Source: Linyphia triangularis (Eukaryota; Arthropoda; Arachnida; Araneae; Linyphiidae). From it: 64,000 nt of DNA. The notes beneath the pieces were generated by a model. The model saw nothing but the letters and a program-made list of their open reading frames with translations. It searched no databases and had not been told where the DNA came from. Shown piece by piece: positions 10,189-23,047 of this stretch (the first letter of the stretch is position 1; every line of letters begins with the position of its first letter). A program made the translations under genes and the position numbers. The stretch is taken from positions 85,482,305-85,546,304 of the forward strand of contig OZ021725.1 in NCBI GenBank assembly GCA_963978545.1, read 5' to 3'.

Positions 10189-12850
10189 GTCTAGATGAAA
10201 TTGCCTATTCTGGATTATTGTACTGATGGTCGTAAGCAATTATGAGATTTTGTAACAGTAGTTCAAACCTTTACTTATCAACAAAAGTAATTAAAGGTTT
10301 GCAGTCACACATCACAAAAGTATTAGGACTAATTGTATGCTTGAATAATGGTTTTTCTTTTCTTTAAATTCTAAATTGACAAACATCAATTATTCATTTA
10401 AAAGTAAACAAATGAAATAGTAATAAGAACTATCTTACAGTTGAGAGATAGCATGTTAACTTGAGAGATCTCACGTTAAATTTGGTGGTTACCAATCCTA
10501 TGTAATTTTTTGTAGTTGTTGTAGTACAGAATTCATTTAATTTCAAAGTGCATAGTTTGTATACCCGTTACTGTATACATGATGGTTGTTGAACATAGAA
10601 ACCAATCTAACCAAAGACAGCGCGAGACCAAATATAATATAATTTCCAAAAAATAGCAACTACTGATAAGTTAATTGTTGTGCTATGGCTGGTAATGAAT
10701 TATCTGCAGATTAAATCATCTACATTTTATTTTGGAATGCAGATTGAAACCTTCTAGAAGGATACTTTTATGGGAGATAGGAACACACTTGCATATCACT
10801 ACGAAAAATACCATTTATAATCGATGTGTCATATATGGTAGTATGACTATGGAATGGATATATTTGAGTAAAAAAATGTTTCATAAGAGTTGTCAAATTG
10901 ACAATTATCTTTTTTTAAAAAATGCAAGACGAGAACAATTTCTCTTCACAGTAGCTTGAGTAACCAAACTTTGTATCATATATGTATTTTATGAACCATT
11001 TTTTTAAAGGAATGTGTTGCTTTAAAATATAAAATAAAGTGTATATATTAATTTTATTCCAGATTCTGCATTTTATATATGTTTTTTCTGATTTATTTTA
11101 TTTCTACCTTTTGTCACTTTCAAAGATATAATTTTTTAGCTTATTACACATGCAATATATTTCTGCTGGTACTATAATATAATTTTATCTCAAAAGGATC
11201 AACTTTTATCCTTGTTAATTTAAGTTAGTTTAAATTTTTAAATCTATTTTAATCTTGTTAATTTTTAATTAAATTAATTTGTTTAGGCGGACTAGATAGA
11301 CAAATTCTCGACTTCAAATATTCATAGATAGATCTTTGGGTAATCCCTTTTTTTAAATATACATCTACCTATTCATAAACAACCATTGTCAATATATTCT
11401 GTTTTGAGCAATACTCCAAAGAAAAATTGAATTGTCCTCTATGTTAAATAGTTTAAAGATTCTGATAAACTCGGGAAAATTATTTTTATAACTTTGGTTG
11501 TTCTGACATTACAAACTTTTTAAACTATAAACAAAAAAAGAAATATTAACTTGTGCTTTATTTCATATTCTAATTTATACAGAACTTTTTAGGGTCATAA
11601 ACCCACTTCAGTGATGACTTCTCTGTTTTGTCATTTCAACCTTCAAAATGCATTTTTAAATATTGATACATACCCCAAATTCATTTTCACTCATATTTAA
11701 TATATACTCCTGAAATTTTATATTTAGAGTAATTGGAGGATTACCAATTGAACGTGAATTACCACGTGTTAGACAAACATTTCTAGATTCAGATTTAACC
11801 CTTAGAAGCCTGATTTTGCAAATTAAATTAAAAAAATATTAATGTATTTATTGCAGCAATGTATTTGTTACAGTAACATTATGTAATGGTAACATACATG
11901 CAGCCAAATATGCAAACCAATTGCAAGAATACAATTTCATTTAAAAGTCAGGTATCAAATTTGAATCTTGGTACATTTAAGGGTTAAAAGGAAACATTAA
12001 AATAAGCCTCCATCAGTTAAAGTCTTTGGCAAAGGAAATTCAAAATTGACATGTGTGCCTGGCATTTTCCTTAACATTTTCTAAGGACGTTAAAGATTGA
12101 CAGGTTATCTCAGTGAGTTGATATTATAAGTATGACAGATTTTACTATAACAGGTATGATAGATTTTACTAACTATGGCATAAACATGTTTAAATGCTGT
12201 GCATTATTTGTTGAAGTTTCTATTAATAAGCAGTTATGATTTTAAAAAGTTATTTTATTTATTTAACTAATTTATATGTGTTCTTTTCCTACTGTTATGT
12301 TATATTTTGTTTCTTTAAATAAGTATGTTTATATGTTCTTATTATCATATAAATTATAATAATTTTCTTAGAAGCAAATTAGGTTTATAAGTGAAATGAC
12401 GATATTAAAATATCAAAATTACTTTCAAGATGTTTTTAGGAAGCTGATGTTTCCCTAATCTTTAAAACTTTATTGTTATATAACACATGAATGAATTGAT
12501 CATGTACTACACTCTTTAAAGCTAAACACTAATTCTATATTGGTTTTGAATGAATAATAGACTATTTTCCTAGACTGGCATAATCGACTTTGTGTAGATT
12601 TAGGAATGTTAAAAATGCTAGCCCACTTGCTATTAAAACTATTTTGGCTATCTATCACTTGTATTATTATCTCTGTGAATGTAGAAAGTGGTTGGATATT
12701 AAATTTCTATTCAGTATCTCATCATAATCTATATTCATAGTATTGTATGTTTATTGATAAAAGTATTGCATGTATATTTATTGATTTTATTGTAATTTTG
12801 TTGGTTTGGAACAAGATTGTCATAAATAAAAGCTATTTTTAATGGAAAAG
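10189..12850 (+). other. AT-rich single-copy stretch, possible distal 3' UTR of gene A
   Basis: No coding frame or recognisable transposon. It resumes directly after the TAAGTT duplication, so before the insertion it was joined to the 3' UTR-like sequence at 8223. A well-formed AATAAA at 12825-12830 could end the transcript. Confidence 0.3.
12825..12830 (+). terminator. Candidate poly(A) signal AATAAA
   Basis: AATAAA in cataaataaaagc, followed by a T-rich segment about 25-50 bp downstream. Assignment to gene A is inferred from orientation and distance only. Confidence 0.35.
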
Positions 12851-13560
12851 CATTTCAATATAGCAAGTTTTGACTTTTAGTTTTTAAAACCTTATTGATT
12901 TTACATCTATTGAACCATTTCGACTTTTTCAACAAAAATATTGGTTGCATATTTTTTCCTACTAGTCATTCTATTAGTTACATCAAAAAACCATTTTTAA
13001 AATATTTAAAAAATAAGTTGTAACACTGTATTGATAGGTTTTTATGATGCTCTGTAACTTTTCTTAAGAATTTTAACTGAAGAAAGTTTATTTTATCGCA
13101 ATGAAGTTTAATGAAATAACGAAGTTCAGCATCTTTAAAGAAACAAACACATTTATTAGAGAATAAAGTTAATAAACAAGTTTGCGTTAAAAATTGTTGC
13201 ATGGTGTAAAAACTGGTCATGGTATTCTTTCTAAAAAAAAAAAATCGGTTATTTTAAGCTTCAACAATAAAAAATCAAATTTTTGAATTGTGACCGTCTT
13301 CTTTCAAACGAACGCTGTGTCCTGATGTGCCTTCTAGGACTTGTACTTGAAAGCAAATTTATATATATTATGAATTTTATAAAAGTATGACCTCTTTATT
13401 TTGTGAAATTTTTTAATGCAGAGTTGTATTCGATTTCTGGTAGAATGCTGCTTTGTGAATAGCTCTTTTCGATCTGTAATTCTCTTACCTGTAAATAAAA
13501 GTAATTTGTGTCTGCTACATATTTATAGGAACAGTTTATTATTTACAAGTAAATACCAGA
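12851..13560. other. Intergenic, nothing recognised
   Basis: AT-rich sequence with short spurious frames and no repeat family that I recognise. Confidence 0.4.
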
Positions 13561-13564
13561 AAAA

Positions 13565-13989
13565 CTGGTACACCTGCCTAATATCGTGTAGGGTCCCCAC
13601 GAGCACGCAGAAATATCGCTACGTGACGTGGCATGTATTCGACTAATGTCTGATGATATCCTGAAGCCAATTCACACCATGGGTAGTCCTCAAATCCTTA
13701 GGAGTGCGATGTGGTGGCGATATCTTTTGAACAGCACATTGTAAGGCATCCCAGAAATGCTGCATAATATCCGTTGCTAGGGATTTAGGTGACCAACGGA
13801 AATGTCCAAAGTCTGAAGTGTTCCTGGAGCCAGTTTGCAACTCTCGACGTGTGGGTCGCATTGTCCTACTAGAATTATCTCAAGTGCGTCCGCTTGCCTT
13901 CTCCGGCACTTGCTCGATCGTTTTCGAGGTGTCGCCAGCATTTGTCTGATAATTTCCCGGGGCACCAACGTGGTGTTACCAAACGGCAT
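13565..13989 (-). pseudogene. Tc1/mariner-type transposase, C-terminal relic
   Basis: The minus strand carries the end of a DDE transposase in several frames. Residues such as FGHFRWSPKSL, HFWDALQCAVQK and SPPHRTPKDL correspond to the conserved region around the third catalytic acid of Tc1-like transposases (W-P-x-x-S-P-D-x-N-x-I-E-x-x-W in intact copies). Here that block reads SPKSLATDIMQHFW, so the D and E positions are altered. At 13565-13620 the frame reads into the ARGDPTRY-like C-terminus that ends many such proteins. Stops and shifts throughout; no intact N-terminus. A TIR remnant may lie at 13550-13580. Confidence 0.65.
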
Positions 13990-14835
13990 AGTGTTAATAG
14001 TTTAAGGTTTATAACCATCAAACATTTTTAGTAAGCATTTCCGCTCTGATACGCGAAATCGCTATCGTTCATCATTATTATTGTTGTAACTATTAGTTTT
14101 GTCAAAAAAAAAATTGCTTTAGAGTTTAAACAAATTTTTATTTAAAAAATACCTTTTGGATTTTAAAAATACCCCTTAAAATTTAGAGAGGGGGTGAAAA
14201 TACCCTTTGGAAATATTTAACTGTGGTGAACACTGGATTAAACTAATGCTCATATACAGTGGAAGAAATTGATTTATGATTGACAGTTTTTATTACAATA
14301 GCTTCCTTATTAGTCATTGTAATTTATTTTAAACCTACTCTTCATACATTCTATGTATAATTAGTAATGTATGCATGAACAAATGTTGATAAATATTAAA
14401 CAGTAGGGGAAAAATCAATATTTAACATTTATATATGATAGATATACGGAAATTGATTTATGAACTTGTGACTATTTAAAATAACTTATATTGATATTAG
14501 ATAATAATCACCTAATTGAACAAAAGAGGGCGATACTAGCATGCGCTTCTAATAAAAAATTATCTATACGCAGAAATCAATTAGTTTGTTAAAAAAAATT
14601 CCCGATGAGAAAACAAGTATTGTGTTGTCAGAAGAGAAAATAACCAAAATCGGGGAAAGTTTGAAATACGCAATCTGATTTTTTTTTCTGGCAAATCTGA
14701 TAAGAAACAGTCAACATATAAACAAAAAATCAGTTAGTGACAAGCATGAGAAAGATCCTGGGATTATGGAAAAAATTGTAATTAAAAAAAGTAGTCCACG
14801 TTTAACCTTATGAGATAAAATATGGATTGAATCTG
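13990..14835. other. Intergenic, nothing recognised
   Basis: AT-rich. No gene or repeat identified beyond homopolymer runs. Confidence 0.4.
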
Positions 14836-15256
14836 CAGCGGCCTAATTAGCCCCTTTTCCGTTATGTAATCGGGCTGAAACTTGGCAGATAGGTTTGATG
14901 TTGATGACAATGCACTCTTTCAAATTTTAGAGACTGTTACTGCCACTAAAAGGTAGCTTTTACGAAATACTAATAAACCAACTTGCCGTCATCCAATCGC
15001 ATTAAAAAAGCATTGAACCGATTATTGTTGAAACTCATTCTTGTTGCCAACATTTTTTTAATAAATAAATATTGAAATTATTTTAATCGGAATAAATAAA
15101 TGATATTTCGTTGGGAGAGCATAAATTCCCGTTCATTTTTAATAAATAAATTTTGAAACGTAGTTTGCCGCACATTTTGCTGATAGAAATGTTTTTGATA
15201 TTGGCGCTTTGTTAATAAATACAAAAATTGACAATGCATATAAAGAATTAAAAAAA
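14836..15256 (-). repeat. Dispersed LINE-tail-like repeat (family R), minus copy
   Basis: Shares with 15949-16420 and five other places the block 'gaacctatctgccaagtttc', 'gattggatgacggcaag' and 'taggcctccgcagattc', here in reverse complement. The style resembles 3' tails of non-LTR elements. Together with the next copy it forms a large foldback. Confidence 0.7.
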
Positions 15257-15948
15257 AAACTATTTTTATGAGTTATATTATTATTATTTCTGAAAAATTA
15301 GACTGAAGAAAACATGTAGTGGTCGACCTTGTACTATGGTTGCTGTGCTATAATGTCACAGTATTAATTTTGTATATGCTGTTGTAAGATTTATGGAAGT
15401 AGCTGGTAAGTGGAAAAATATTGTACTTCCTATTTTAAATCAAATTAATTTGGACGTTCCAGATAATTTGCTTTATGTTCGGAGGAATTTTTACTTTTTA
15501 GAAAAAGCTAAAACAGCATCCAGGAGAAATTTTTGTGGATGAAATTTAATGTATTCGCTAGCAATTTTTTTTATGGAAAAATTTAAAATTGTTTAAAATC
15601 GAAAGGGTAAAAAAATTAATAAAAAATTCGACAGAACTCATTAGAGCACAGATTACTTTAAGAAATTTCTTGGTTTCCTTTGAATGACAAAATTACGAAT
15701 TGAATTTCATCTTTTTTAAATTAAATGCAAATAATCGTACCTCACGTGATATGAAATGTTGCTTTGAATAGGGAGGGTTCTTAATAATTCTTAAGAAATT
15801 TGTATTTCAATATTACTGAAAATGTTTGGAAATAACTTGAATCTCTTGTTTTATGGAAATGGTGAGCAGTACAATAGAAAGCTTTTAAAAGTAAAACTGG
15901 AAAATAACTGATCAAATAAATGTTCAGGAACTTATTATATGAATGAAT
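15257..15948. other. Spacer between inverted copies of family R
   Basis: About 690 bp of AT-rich sequence without coding frame. It is the loop of the foldback formed by the two R copies, or simply sequence between two independent insertions. Confidence 0.4.
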
Positions 15949-16420
15949 AATAACCCATAAAAGCAAAGCTTTTACAAAATCCTTTATATGTATTGTATTT
16001 TTTTATTTTAATTAATACAGAGCCAATATCAAAAACATTTCGGTCAGGAAAATGTGCGGTATACTACGTTTCAAAATTTATTTATTAAATTTGAACGTGA
16101 ATTTATGCTCTGACATCCAAATATCATTTATTTATTTTGATTAAAGTAATTTATTATTTATTTATTAAAAAAAATTTGACAACAGGAAAGAGTGTCAACA
16201 ATGATCGGTTCAATCATATTTAAACACGATTTTATTAGTATTCCGTAAAAGCTACATTTTAGTGACAGTAACAGCCCCAAATTTTGATAGAATGTATTGT
16301 CATTAACATCGAACCTATCTGTCAAGTTTCTGCCTGATTGGATGACAGCAAGGGGGTTAATTAGGCCTCCGCAGATTCCACCCCCATCGACAAAAGCGAA
16401 GTTAATATAAAGGATTTAAC
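15949..16420 (+). repeat. Family R copy, plus
   Basis: Starts at ataacccataaaagca and ends near 'aaaagcgaagttaatataaa'. The same two edges bound the copy at 17150-17605, so they are probably the family's real ends. Confidence 0.75.
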
Positions 16421-17145
16421 AGTATTGTTGCGTGGACGAGTTCGAAAGATTTGAAGCCAAAGCAGATCAAAACTTGCAGAAATATATTCCGTTATAACTC
16501 TTCGCAGATTCCTTTACAACTCCAGAACTTCTCGTTCTAGTTTACTCAATACAGCTCTATACACAACAATAGAGCACAAACAGCAGTTAAACTTGACACA
16601 CAACTGCTAAATCGCCGCAAAAGACAATGCAATACAGTTCGCTGTGGGAATTCTCTGAATGCTCACTGACAGACAACCATGTCAGTAACTCCACTCAGTC
16701 AGTATTTCAGTGATTCCAGTCAACTAACTGACTCGACTAACTCAATGACTCAACTCACTCGATCACACTCTCTCGGTCCAAAGATAGACATTTGGAGAAC
16801 TTTCCAGATCGTAGTCGAAAAGTCCTATACATGTACATGGGGACAGAAAATGTCACCAAATGCTCACCAAATTTGGCGACAAAAATTAGTCGCCAAAACC
16901 GTCTCTAACTTGGCTTTATCTCGCCAATTTGGTGAGATAGCTATTACCATAATGTTAAATGCCCTGCTCCTTGTAAAACTCGCTTCCCAGCGTTATCTCT
17001 GTAAAACTCGTTATCAAGCATTTTAAGACACACATTGCGGGGAAGTAAACTAAAGACGAACTATTGCACTACCTTATGCGAAATGTAAATACATTTTCCT
17101 ATTTACAAAATTAACACTACGAGATATTTGCAAATATACAAAAAT
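16421..17145. other. Segment between two family R copies, partly low-complexity
   Basis: About 16670-16780 is rich in CTCA and ACTG words, which accounts for the 115-codon open frame there. About 16860-16935 has 'ggcgac' and 'tcgcca' inverted words. No gene recognised. Confidence 0.4.
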
Positions 17146-17149
17146 TTGT

Positions 17150-17605
17150 ATAACCCATAAAAGCAGAGTTTTTAAAAAATCCGTTTTATGCATTGTCAAT
17201 TTTTATATTCATTAACACAGTGCCGATATTAAAACCATTTCTATGGTCAAAATGTGCGACAAACTATGTTTCTAAATTTATTTAATAAAAATGAACGTGA
17301 GCGTCATCCAAATACAATTATTTATTCATTAAAAAAATTGTTGGCAACAGGAAAGAGTTTCAACAATAGACGGTCCCATTTTAATGCGATTGAATGACGG
17401 CAAGTTGATTTATTAGTATTCCGTAAAAGAGACCTTTTAGTGACAGTAACAGCCCCAAATTTTAATAGAATGCGTTGTCATCGGCATCGAACCTATCTGC
17501 CAAGTTTCAGCCCGATTGGATGACGGCAAGAGGGTTCATTAGGCCTCCGCAGATTCCACTCTCATCGACATACATACATACAAAAGCGAAGTTAATATAA
17601 ATGAT
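17150..17605 (+). repeat. Family R copy, plus
   Basis: Near full-length second copy, same edges as 15949-16420, ending in a tacatacataca stretch before 'aaaagcgaagttaatataaa'. A simple tail of this kind is typical of retrotransposon 3' ends. Confidence 0.75.
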
Positions 17606-18403
17606 TTAAAAAGAGGCTTGGACGCATTTTTATGAAGAAATGGTGCTTCTCTTATTATTAGTTACAAATTATATTATGTAAAATCCAATTCCAATTCAAA
17701 GAATCCAATTAAAGAAAGAAAGCTTTAACGATTTTGATCAAAATCTCTGTGGTAATTCCTCTTAAGTTGTTTTTAAACTCCGAAATTCCAGTAAAAATGC
17801 TATAAAATCGTAAAAAGTTGAAAAACGAACGTCTTCAATACAGAGTTCTCTTCCAGCGAGCATCGCTCATCAACGACCGTTTTCTCCTCTGCCCTGTGTC
17901 ACTGTGATAGTGAAAAAATTATCGAAAAGTATACAGCCGAAATCGCTATTTTTGCAGGTTTTTTTCTTTCTCTCTCTCTCTTCCTTAAGAGTCCCAAATT
18001 AAAATCTTCACCAAAAATATCACAAATGGCAATTTTTTTCTAAATGATTGATAAAAATATAGAAACAGTAAAAAGACCCAATCTACGGCAGTATAATAGT
18101 GCAATGGAATGTTGTGCGATATTCCACACCCCAAAGTTTTTTAATGCTTTAAAGCAACTGATTGGTTAGAATTTCAAATGTAGCTGAAAATGAGTTTGAC
18201 AAATTATTTATCTTAAAAAACCCTATTCAAACTATTTAGTTGTTTTAACAGTAATGATTGGTAAGATAAAATTTTCTTGGACTGGGAAGAGCATAAAAAA
18301 TAACAGGTAAGTATTTTGAAGTTCATTATTTTTAAATAAAGTTTAAAAGATATTACGACATATATTCGTGAACATACGTCTAAGATATATAATTAACAAA
18401 CAA
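17606..18403. other. Intergenic, nothing recognised
   Basis: AT-rich with a short CT-rich tract near 17965-17985. No coding evidence. Confidence 0.4.
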
Positions 18404-18570
18404 TAAATCAGGATTACTTGCACCCAGAATGATAAAGTGATCGTTCCTGATACTGGTTTATTGAAATGTTCGACATAATTCTTCGCGAGGTACGTCGGAC
18501 ATTTCAATAAGCCAGTGTCAGGAACGACATTCATCACTTTATCATTCTGGGTCCAAGTTACTCTGATTTA
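18404..18570. repeat. Long hairpin, ~71/77-bp arms, 19-bp loop
   Basis: Arm 18404-18474 and arm 18494-18570 are inverse complements except for a few mismatches and one 6-bp gap. The arms contain acccagaatgataaagtga and ttattgaaatgt. The loop is 18475-18493. The transcript would form a stable stem. Confidence 0.9.
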
Positions 18571-18835
18571 CGGTACATCGATACACGGACCAATAATTGG
18601 TCAACAAGGGTTTTGCCCATGTATTAGCGAAAGTTTTAGATTCCACACTACATTAATGTAGAAAGAAACAGTACTGATAAATTATACCGTCGAGCGTTGG
18701 CGAACTTCTTATAGGCGACGAATGTTCGACAGTTTGTAGAAATTCTTTCCTGTTATCAACTTCTTTTTTTTTTTAAGGAAATCTGAATAAACTATTTATT
18801 GAAAATCATTTTAAAACATCATCATCACTCTCCTT

Positions 18836-19421
18836 GGTCCGAGAGACGACTGCAAGTTCCACTGGTCTGCTGTGGCAAAAATGGCCGAATCTGGTCAAAT
18901 AATGACTCTAAATGAGTTCAACTATATTCGATTGCGTAAATTGCCAAATAATGAGCATTCTTTCTTATTTGGTAACCCATGGCACTTTGATTTTAAATGA
19001 GGAAGCGCGCAAACGATTTCTGATCTTTTGCTCAGAAAAGTTTCATGTTTTAAAAGCAAGCCAAATTGGCGACATCAGTTACGTCATTAATGACGTAATA
19101 TTTATTGCCAACTTGGCTCAATTTTGAAAGATGCATGTAAGCCGTCGCTAGACATCTAAATCATCTGCAACCTTCTTTATTGAAAAATAACGAGTTAATG
19201 GTTTATCAAATAAAAAAGAATGCTCATTATTTGGCAAGTTATGACGGATTTGGCAATCGGATTTAGTTCAACTCATTTCGTTTTTTGGCTAGTTTCGGCC
19301 ATTTTCGCCTCTGCAGGCCAGTGAATTCGTTTAATTTAATCACTTTTACCCAGAATTTATAAAAAAAATCGGAATGATGTTCGATGGGGTCATAAACATG
19401 CTTTCGCTTCTCAGTCTATAA
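18836..19421. mobile_element. Foldback MITE (family F), copy 1
   Basis: The left half (ccactggtctgctgtgg, aaaaatggccgaa, ttgccaaataatgagcattc) is mirrored by the right half. The centre holds tacgtcattaatgacgta (about 19079-19096). Outer ends are ggtccgagagacgac and cttctcagtcta. Two more copies lie at 62047 and 63179. Non-coding. Confidence 0.85.
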
Positions 19422-19654
19422 TCTATTCAAGAATACAGACCTTTCGACTTGGAAAGATGTCAAAAAATGATAAAATGCAGATTGGAATTTTGGCAACAGG
19501 GCATAAATTCAAAAACTGGCGAACTTTTAGTTGCTAAAAAAAGATTGACAATATAATACGTAAACACCAAGGAAACATACGGTTAGGGTTATTAAGGTAT
19601 TAAAATTAAGGTTACCTCTGTCTTTCCGTAATCAACATTATTAAGCAAAACTAC
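19422..19654. other. Intergenic, nothing recognised
   Basis: Short AT-rich stretch between two transposons. Confidence 0.3.
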
Positions 19655-21053
19655 AAACACGTGTGATATCTACAGCTCTGAAATTCTCAACTTAAGTAGT
19701 TTTAGCCTTCTAATTGGACTTATGAAAAACAGAATGTCGAAATTTTAATTAATTAATATATATTTTACAAAACGATTTCTAATAGGGCTACAGCTCTAAA
19801 ATTTTCAAAATAAGTACTTTTAGCCTTCTAATTGGACTTTTGAAAAACAGAATTTTAAACTTTTTAGTTCTTTTTCAATTAATTTTTTTAATTAATTAAT
19901 AAATATTTTACTAACAACTTCTAATAGGACTACAGCTCTGAAATTTTCAAAATAAGTAGTTTTGGACTTTTGAAAAACAGAATTTTTAATTAGTTTCTTT
20001 TAATTAATTTTTTTAATTAATTAATTAATATTTTACAAAACTATTTCAAATAGGATTACAGCTTTGAAATTTTCAACATAAGTACTTTTAGCCTTCTAAT
20101 TGGACTTTTGAAAAACAGAATTTTAAACTTTTATTTAGTTCTTTTTCAATTAATTTTTTTAATTAATTAATAAATATTTTACTAACAACTTCTAATAGGA
20201 CTACAGCTCTGAAATTTTCAAAATAAGTAGTTTTGGACTTTCGAAAAACAGAATTTTAAATTTTTAATTAGTTTCTTTTTAATTAATTTTTTTAATTAAT
20301 TAATATTTTACAAAACTATTTCAATAGGGTTACAGCTTTGAAATTTTCAACATAAGTAGTAGTGGCCTTCTAATTGGATTTTTGAAAAACAGAATTTAAA
20401 ATTCTATTTTTTTTTTTTTTTTTTTTTTTTTAATCAACAAATATTTTACAAAACGATTTGTAATTGGGCTACAGTTTTGAAATTTTCAACACAAGTAGTT
20501 TTGGCCTTCTAATTGGACTGACAAAACTGTTAAAATTTTAATTTGTTTTTTAATAAATTTTTTCACAAAAAGCGACCTCTGATATGCCTAGAGCTCTGAA
20601 AGTTTTAACATAAGTAGTTTTGGCCTCTAATTTTGCTTTCCACAAACACGCGTTAAAATAATCTTAAAGGGGTATTGTATTAACGGAGAATTTTTTTTTT
20701 CCCTCGACAAGGGAGAGGTTTACAATATTAAGGTTTTACGTAGCAATTAGATTTTAGTGAGTGAAGCGAGCTTATGCTTACGCAGCAATAAACCTTTCAG
20801 TGAGCGAAGCGACCCTATGCTTGCATAGCAATGAACTTTTCAACCAGTGAAGTAATCCAGTGTTTATGTGTCAATGAACTTTTCAGCGAATGAAGAGAGC
20901 TCGATTTTGCGTAACGATAAATCTTCCTGCGAGCGAAACGCCAAAAACTGGGACCTATACACAAATGACAGATTTCTGCAACGCGAGGCCTCACAGCTAG
21001 CTAAAATATCGCACATGTTAAAATTTCGTAGCGATGCACGGGTATTCAGCTAA
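19655..21053 (+). mobile_element. Helitron-like non-autonomous element (family H), copy A
   Basis: Six or seven internal units of ~145-150 bp (tacagctctgaaattttcaa, ataagtagttttggccttct, ttaattaattaa) are followed by a unique end rich in 'gcgaagcga' words. It closes with an imperfect hairpin (cgtagcgatgcacggg) and CTAA at 21050-21053, fitting the CTRR end of Helitrons. The 5' end is truncated compared with copies B and D. Confidence 0.7.
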
Positions 21054-21567
21054 TATCAAATAAAAGATCTATTCATCAAGACTAGTTCCCTTTGCGAAAT
21101 TCATCTGGAAGAACTACTGGACACAAAAATATTATTAATTGCTGGAGGCAAAGAAAAAAATTAATTAAATATTCCGTGACAAGTTTTCGCAACATTTATC
21201 ACCAAACTCATTAACCTACCAGCATTTTTGTTTATTAAAAAAAAAATCCAAATTTACATAAAAATCCGACAGTCGATACATTGCCATCTTTTTAATGCTA
21301 AACAATAATATACCTAATAAAAATATATCGTTTGCTACAACACACTTGAATTTAGATTTACTAATACTTATTATTATCATCTGCCATTCTTTTATTAAAC
21401 CAAAGATTTTGCACGTTATATATCGTCTGCATATTTTCCAAGTGATTTTTAATAATTCAAAATTAATCGTCAAGTTCTTGTGGTATTTCGCGCGACTTGG
21501 TTGTTCGCGTGGAACACCGCGAGTGTTATTCCTTTCAATTCTGGTTTTTCAATTGCTAGGTCTAAAA
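21054..21567 (+). promoter_or_regulatory. Upstream region of gene B
   Basis: Sequence between the Helitron-like end and the proposed start codon. An open frame runs back to 21295 in frame with gene B but lacks protein-like composition. A possible acceptor (tttttcaattgctag, ending 21559) lies 9 bp before the ATG, so an upstream non-coding exon is possible. No clear core promoter motif. Confidence 0.3.
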
Positions 21568-21888
21568 ATGTCTCAAAAGCCGAATTTTATTATGTTAACG
21601 AGCAAATTACATGCTCTTTTCAAAAATTATATTATCAAAGGTAGAATTCGATGTCCACCTGAAAATGATTTGACTGATATGGTAATTAGTTTCCAAGAGG
21701 GAGCCCTTACTGACAGGAGAGCTCTGCAAAGTAAATTCCGAAACTGGTCAAAACGAATGGCGGTTGAAAATGGCGATTTAGTTCTCGCGAGCTCTAGAAA
21801 AATAATAGTACCTCAAGAAATGTGCGACGAATTGATAATGAGCCTGCATTTTGAAGATCATGTGGAAATAGACTATCTTATTTTTAAG
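21568..21888 (+). CDS. Gene B exon 1: integrase-type zinc-binding N-terminus
   Basis: 107 codons from ATG to a clean donor (AAG|GTAAAT), ending in phase 0. The protein starts MSQKPNFIMLTSKLHALF. Residues 57-82 (FRNWSKRM, LVLASSRKIIVP) are followed by H94-x3-H98, the first half of an HHCC module like that in retroviral and Gypsy integrases and in the host genes KRBA2 and GIN1. The ATG at 21568 was chosen because protein-like sequence starts there; an earlier in-frame ATG exists at 21295. No stop codon or frameshift, unlike the transposon relics around it. The domain assignment rests on motif spacing and is inferred. Confidence 0.7.
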
Positions 21889-23047
21889 GTAAATAATTTT
21901 ATTTTTACATTCTTAGTGTAAAATGTAAATTATGTAAGTTTTATTCGTACTGAGTTTAATTTATATCAGAAACGTTTTCGCTGTTGAAAACGATAAAAAA
22001 TAAACTGCTACTAAAGAAAATTACATTTAAAAATATAAGCAATGAGGAACGGTAATTTATTAAACATCTTGTTGAAATTTTTGTCTGAGCATTGTACGCC
22101 ACCTATGCTTCCATATTAAATATCAAAACTGAATTACTTCAACTGATAGAATAATAACCACATTTTTGAATAAAATGTTTAATTACTATTTGAGTTTTTT
22201 TTATTTAAACTCGTGTTTTTTTTTATTTTTTTTTATTTTTTTTTATTTTTTTAACCTTTAAAATAATTCTTGGGTGTTTGGTTCAGAAATTTTGCACTGC
22301 AACTTTTTTTGTCCTCGTCTGTGTACTGTCCTTACATGACGTTCCAAAAGGATATGCAAAGGGCCATACCCCCTCCCTCCCTCAGTCTGAAACTTATATT
22401 ATAATAATAATTAAAATTTATATGTATCAATTTAAATTGATAATTTAATTTCATACTTATAATATTAAATCAAACTAATTGGGATCTCAAATAAAAATAT
22501 TTGGGTTTACTACTGCTATTTTTGAAACCTCTTCCTAAAAAGTATACCACTGTTGTTCTTTCTCAATTAAATTAGTAGGTACTAATTTTAAAATGTTATG
22601 GTTTTTGTTTACTTTATGCATGGAGACATCACATACAACTGCTCTTTTGTAATTTTGTTGGGAAAAGGTGATATGCTGGTTTGGGATTGGCTAATAAAAC
22701 TTTTAATTTTTTTTTTCCCCTTCTTTTTCTTTTTAAATATTTGTCGCGTTTCTCAATTCAAAGTAAGTAGAGCATGAAATTAATTGATTAGATTTTCTCC
22801 CATCTTCAGGAAGTTATGCATGTGACGTCACACGCTTTATTGCATTATGCTCAGGTGTTTAAAGACATTTTTAGATGATAAATTCAAAATTAACTTATTG
22901 ATTTACTGATTGATATATTCTCACTGTTAATTTCATTCGTTACTATCGTAGAAAAGCTAAGAATACTGATAGCACACTAATGTATTAAAGATATTTATTG
23001 ACGACATTTTCTTTTAATAAATGGCATTATTTCCATAAAGTTTCTAA

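Noticed and set aside
16679..17026. 115-codon frame with Ser/Thr-rich start
   Set aside because: Explained by CTCA/ACTG low-complexity sequence; no splice context or motif.
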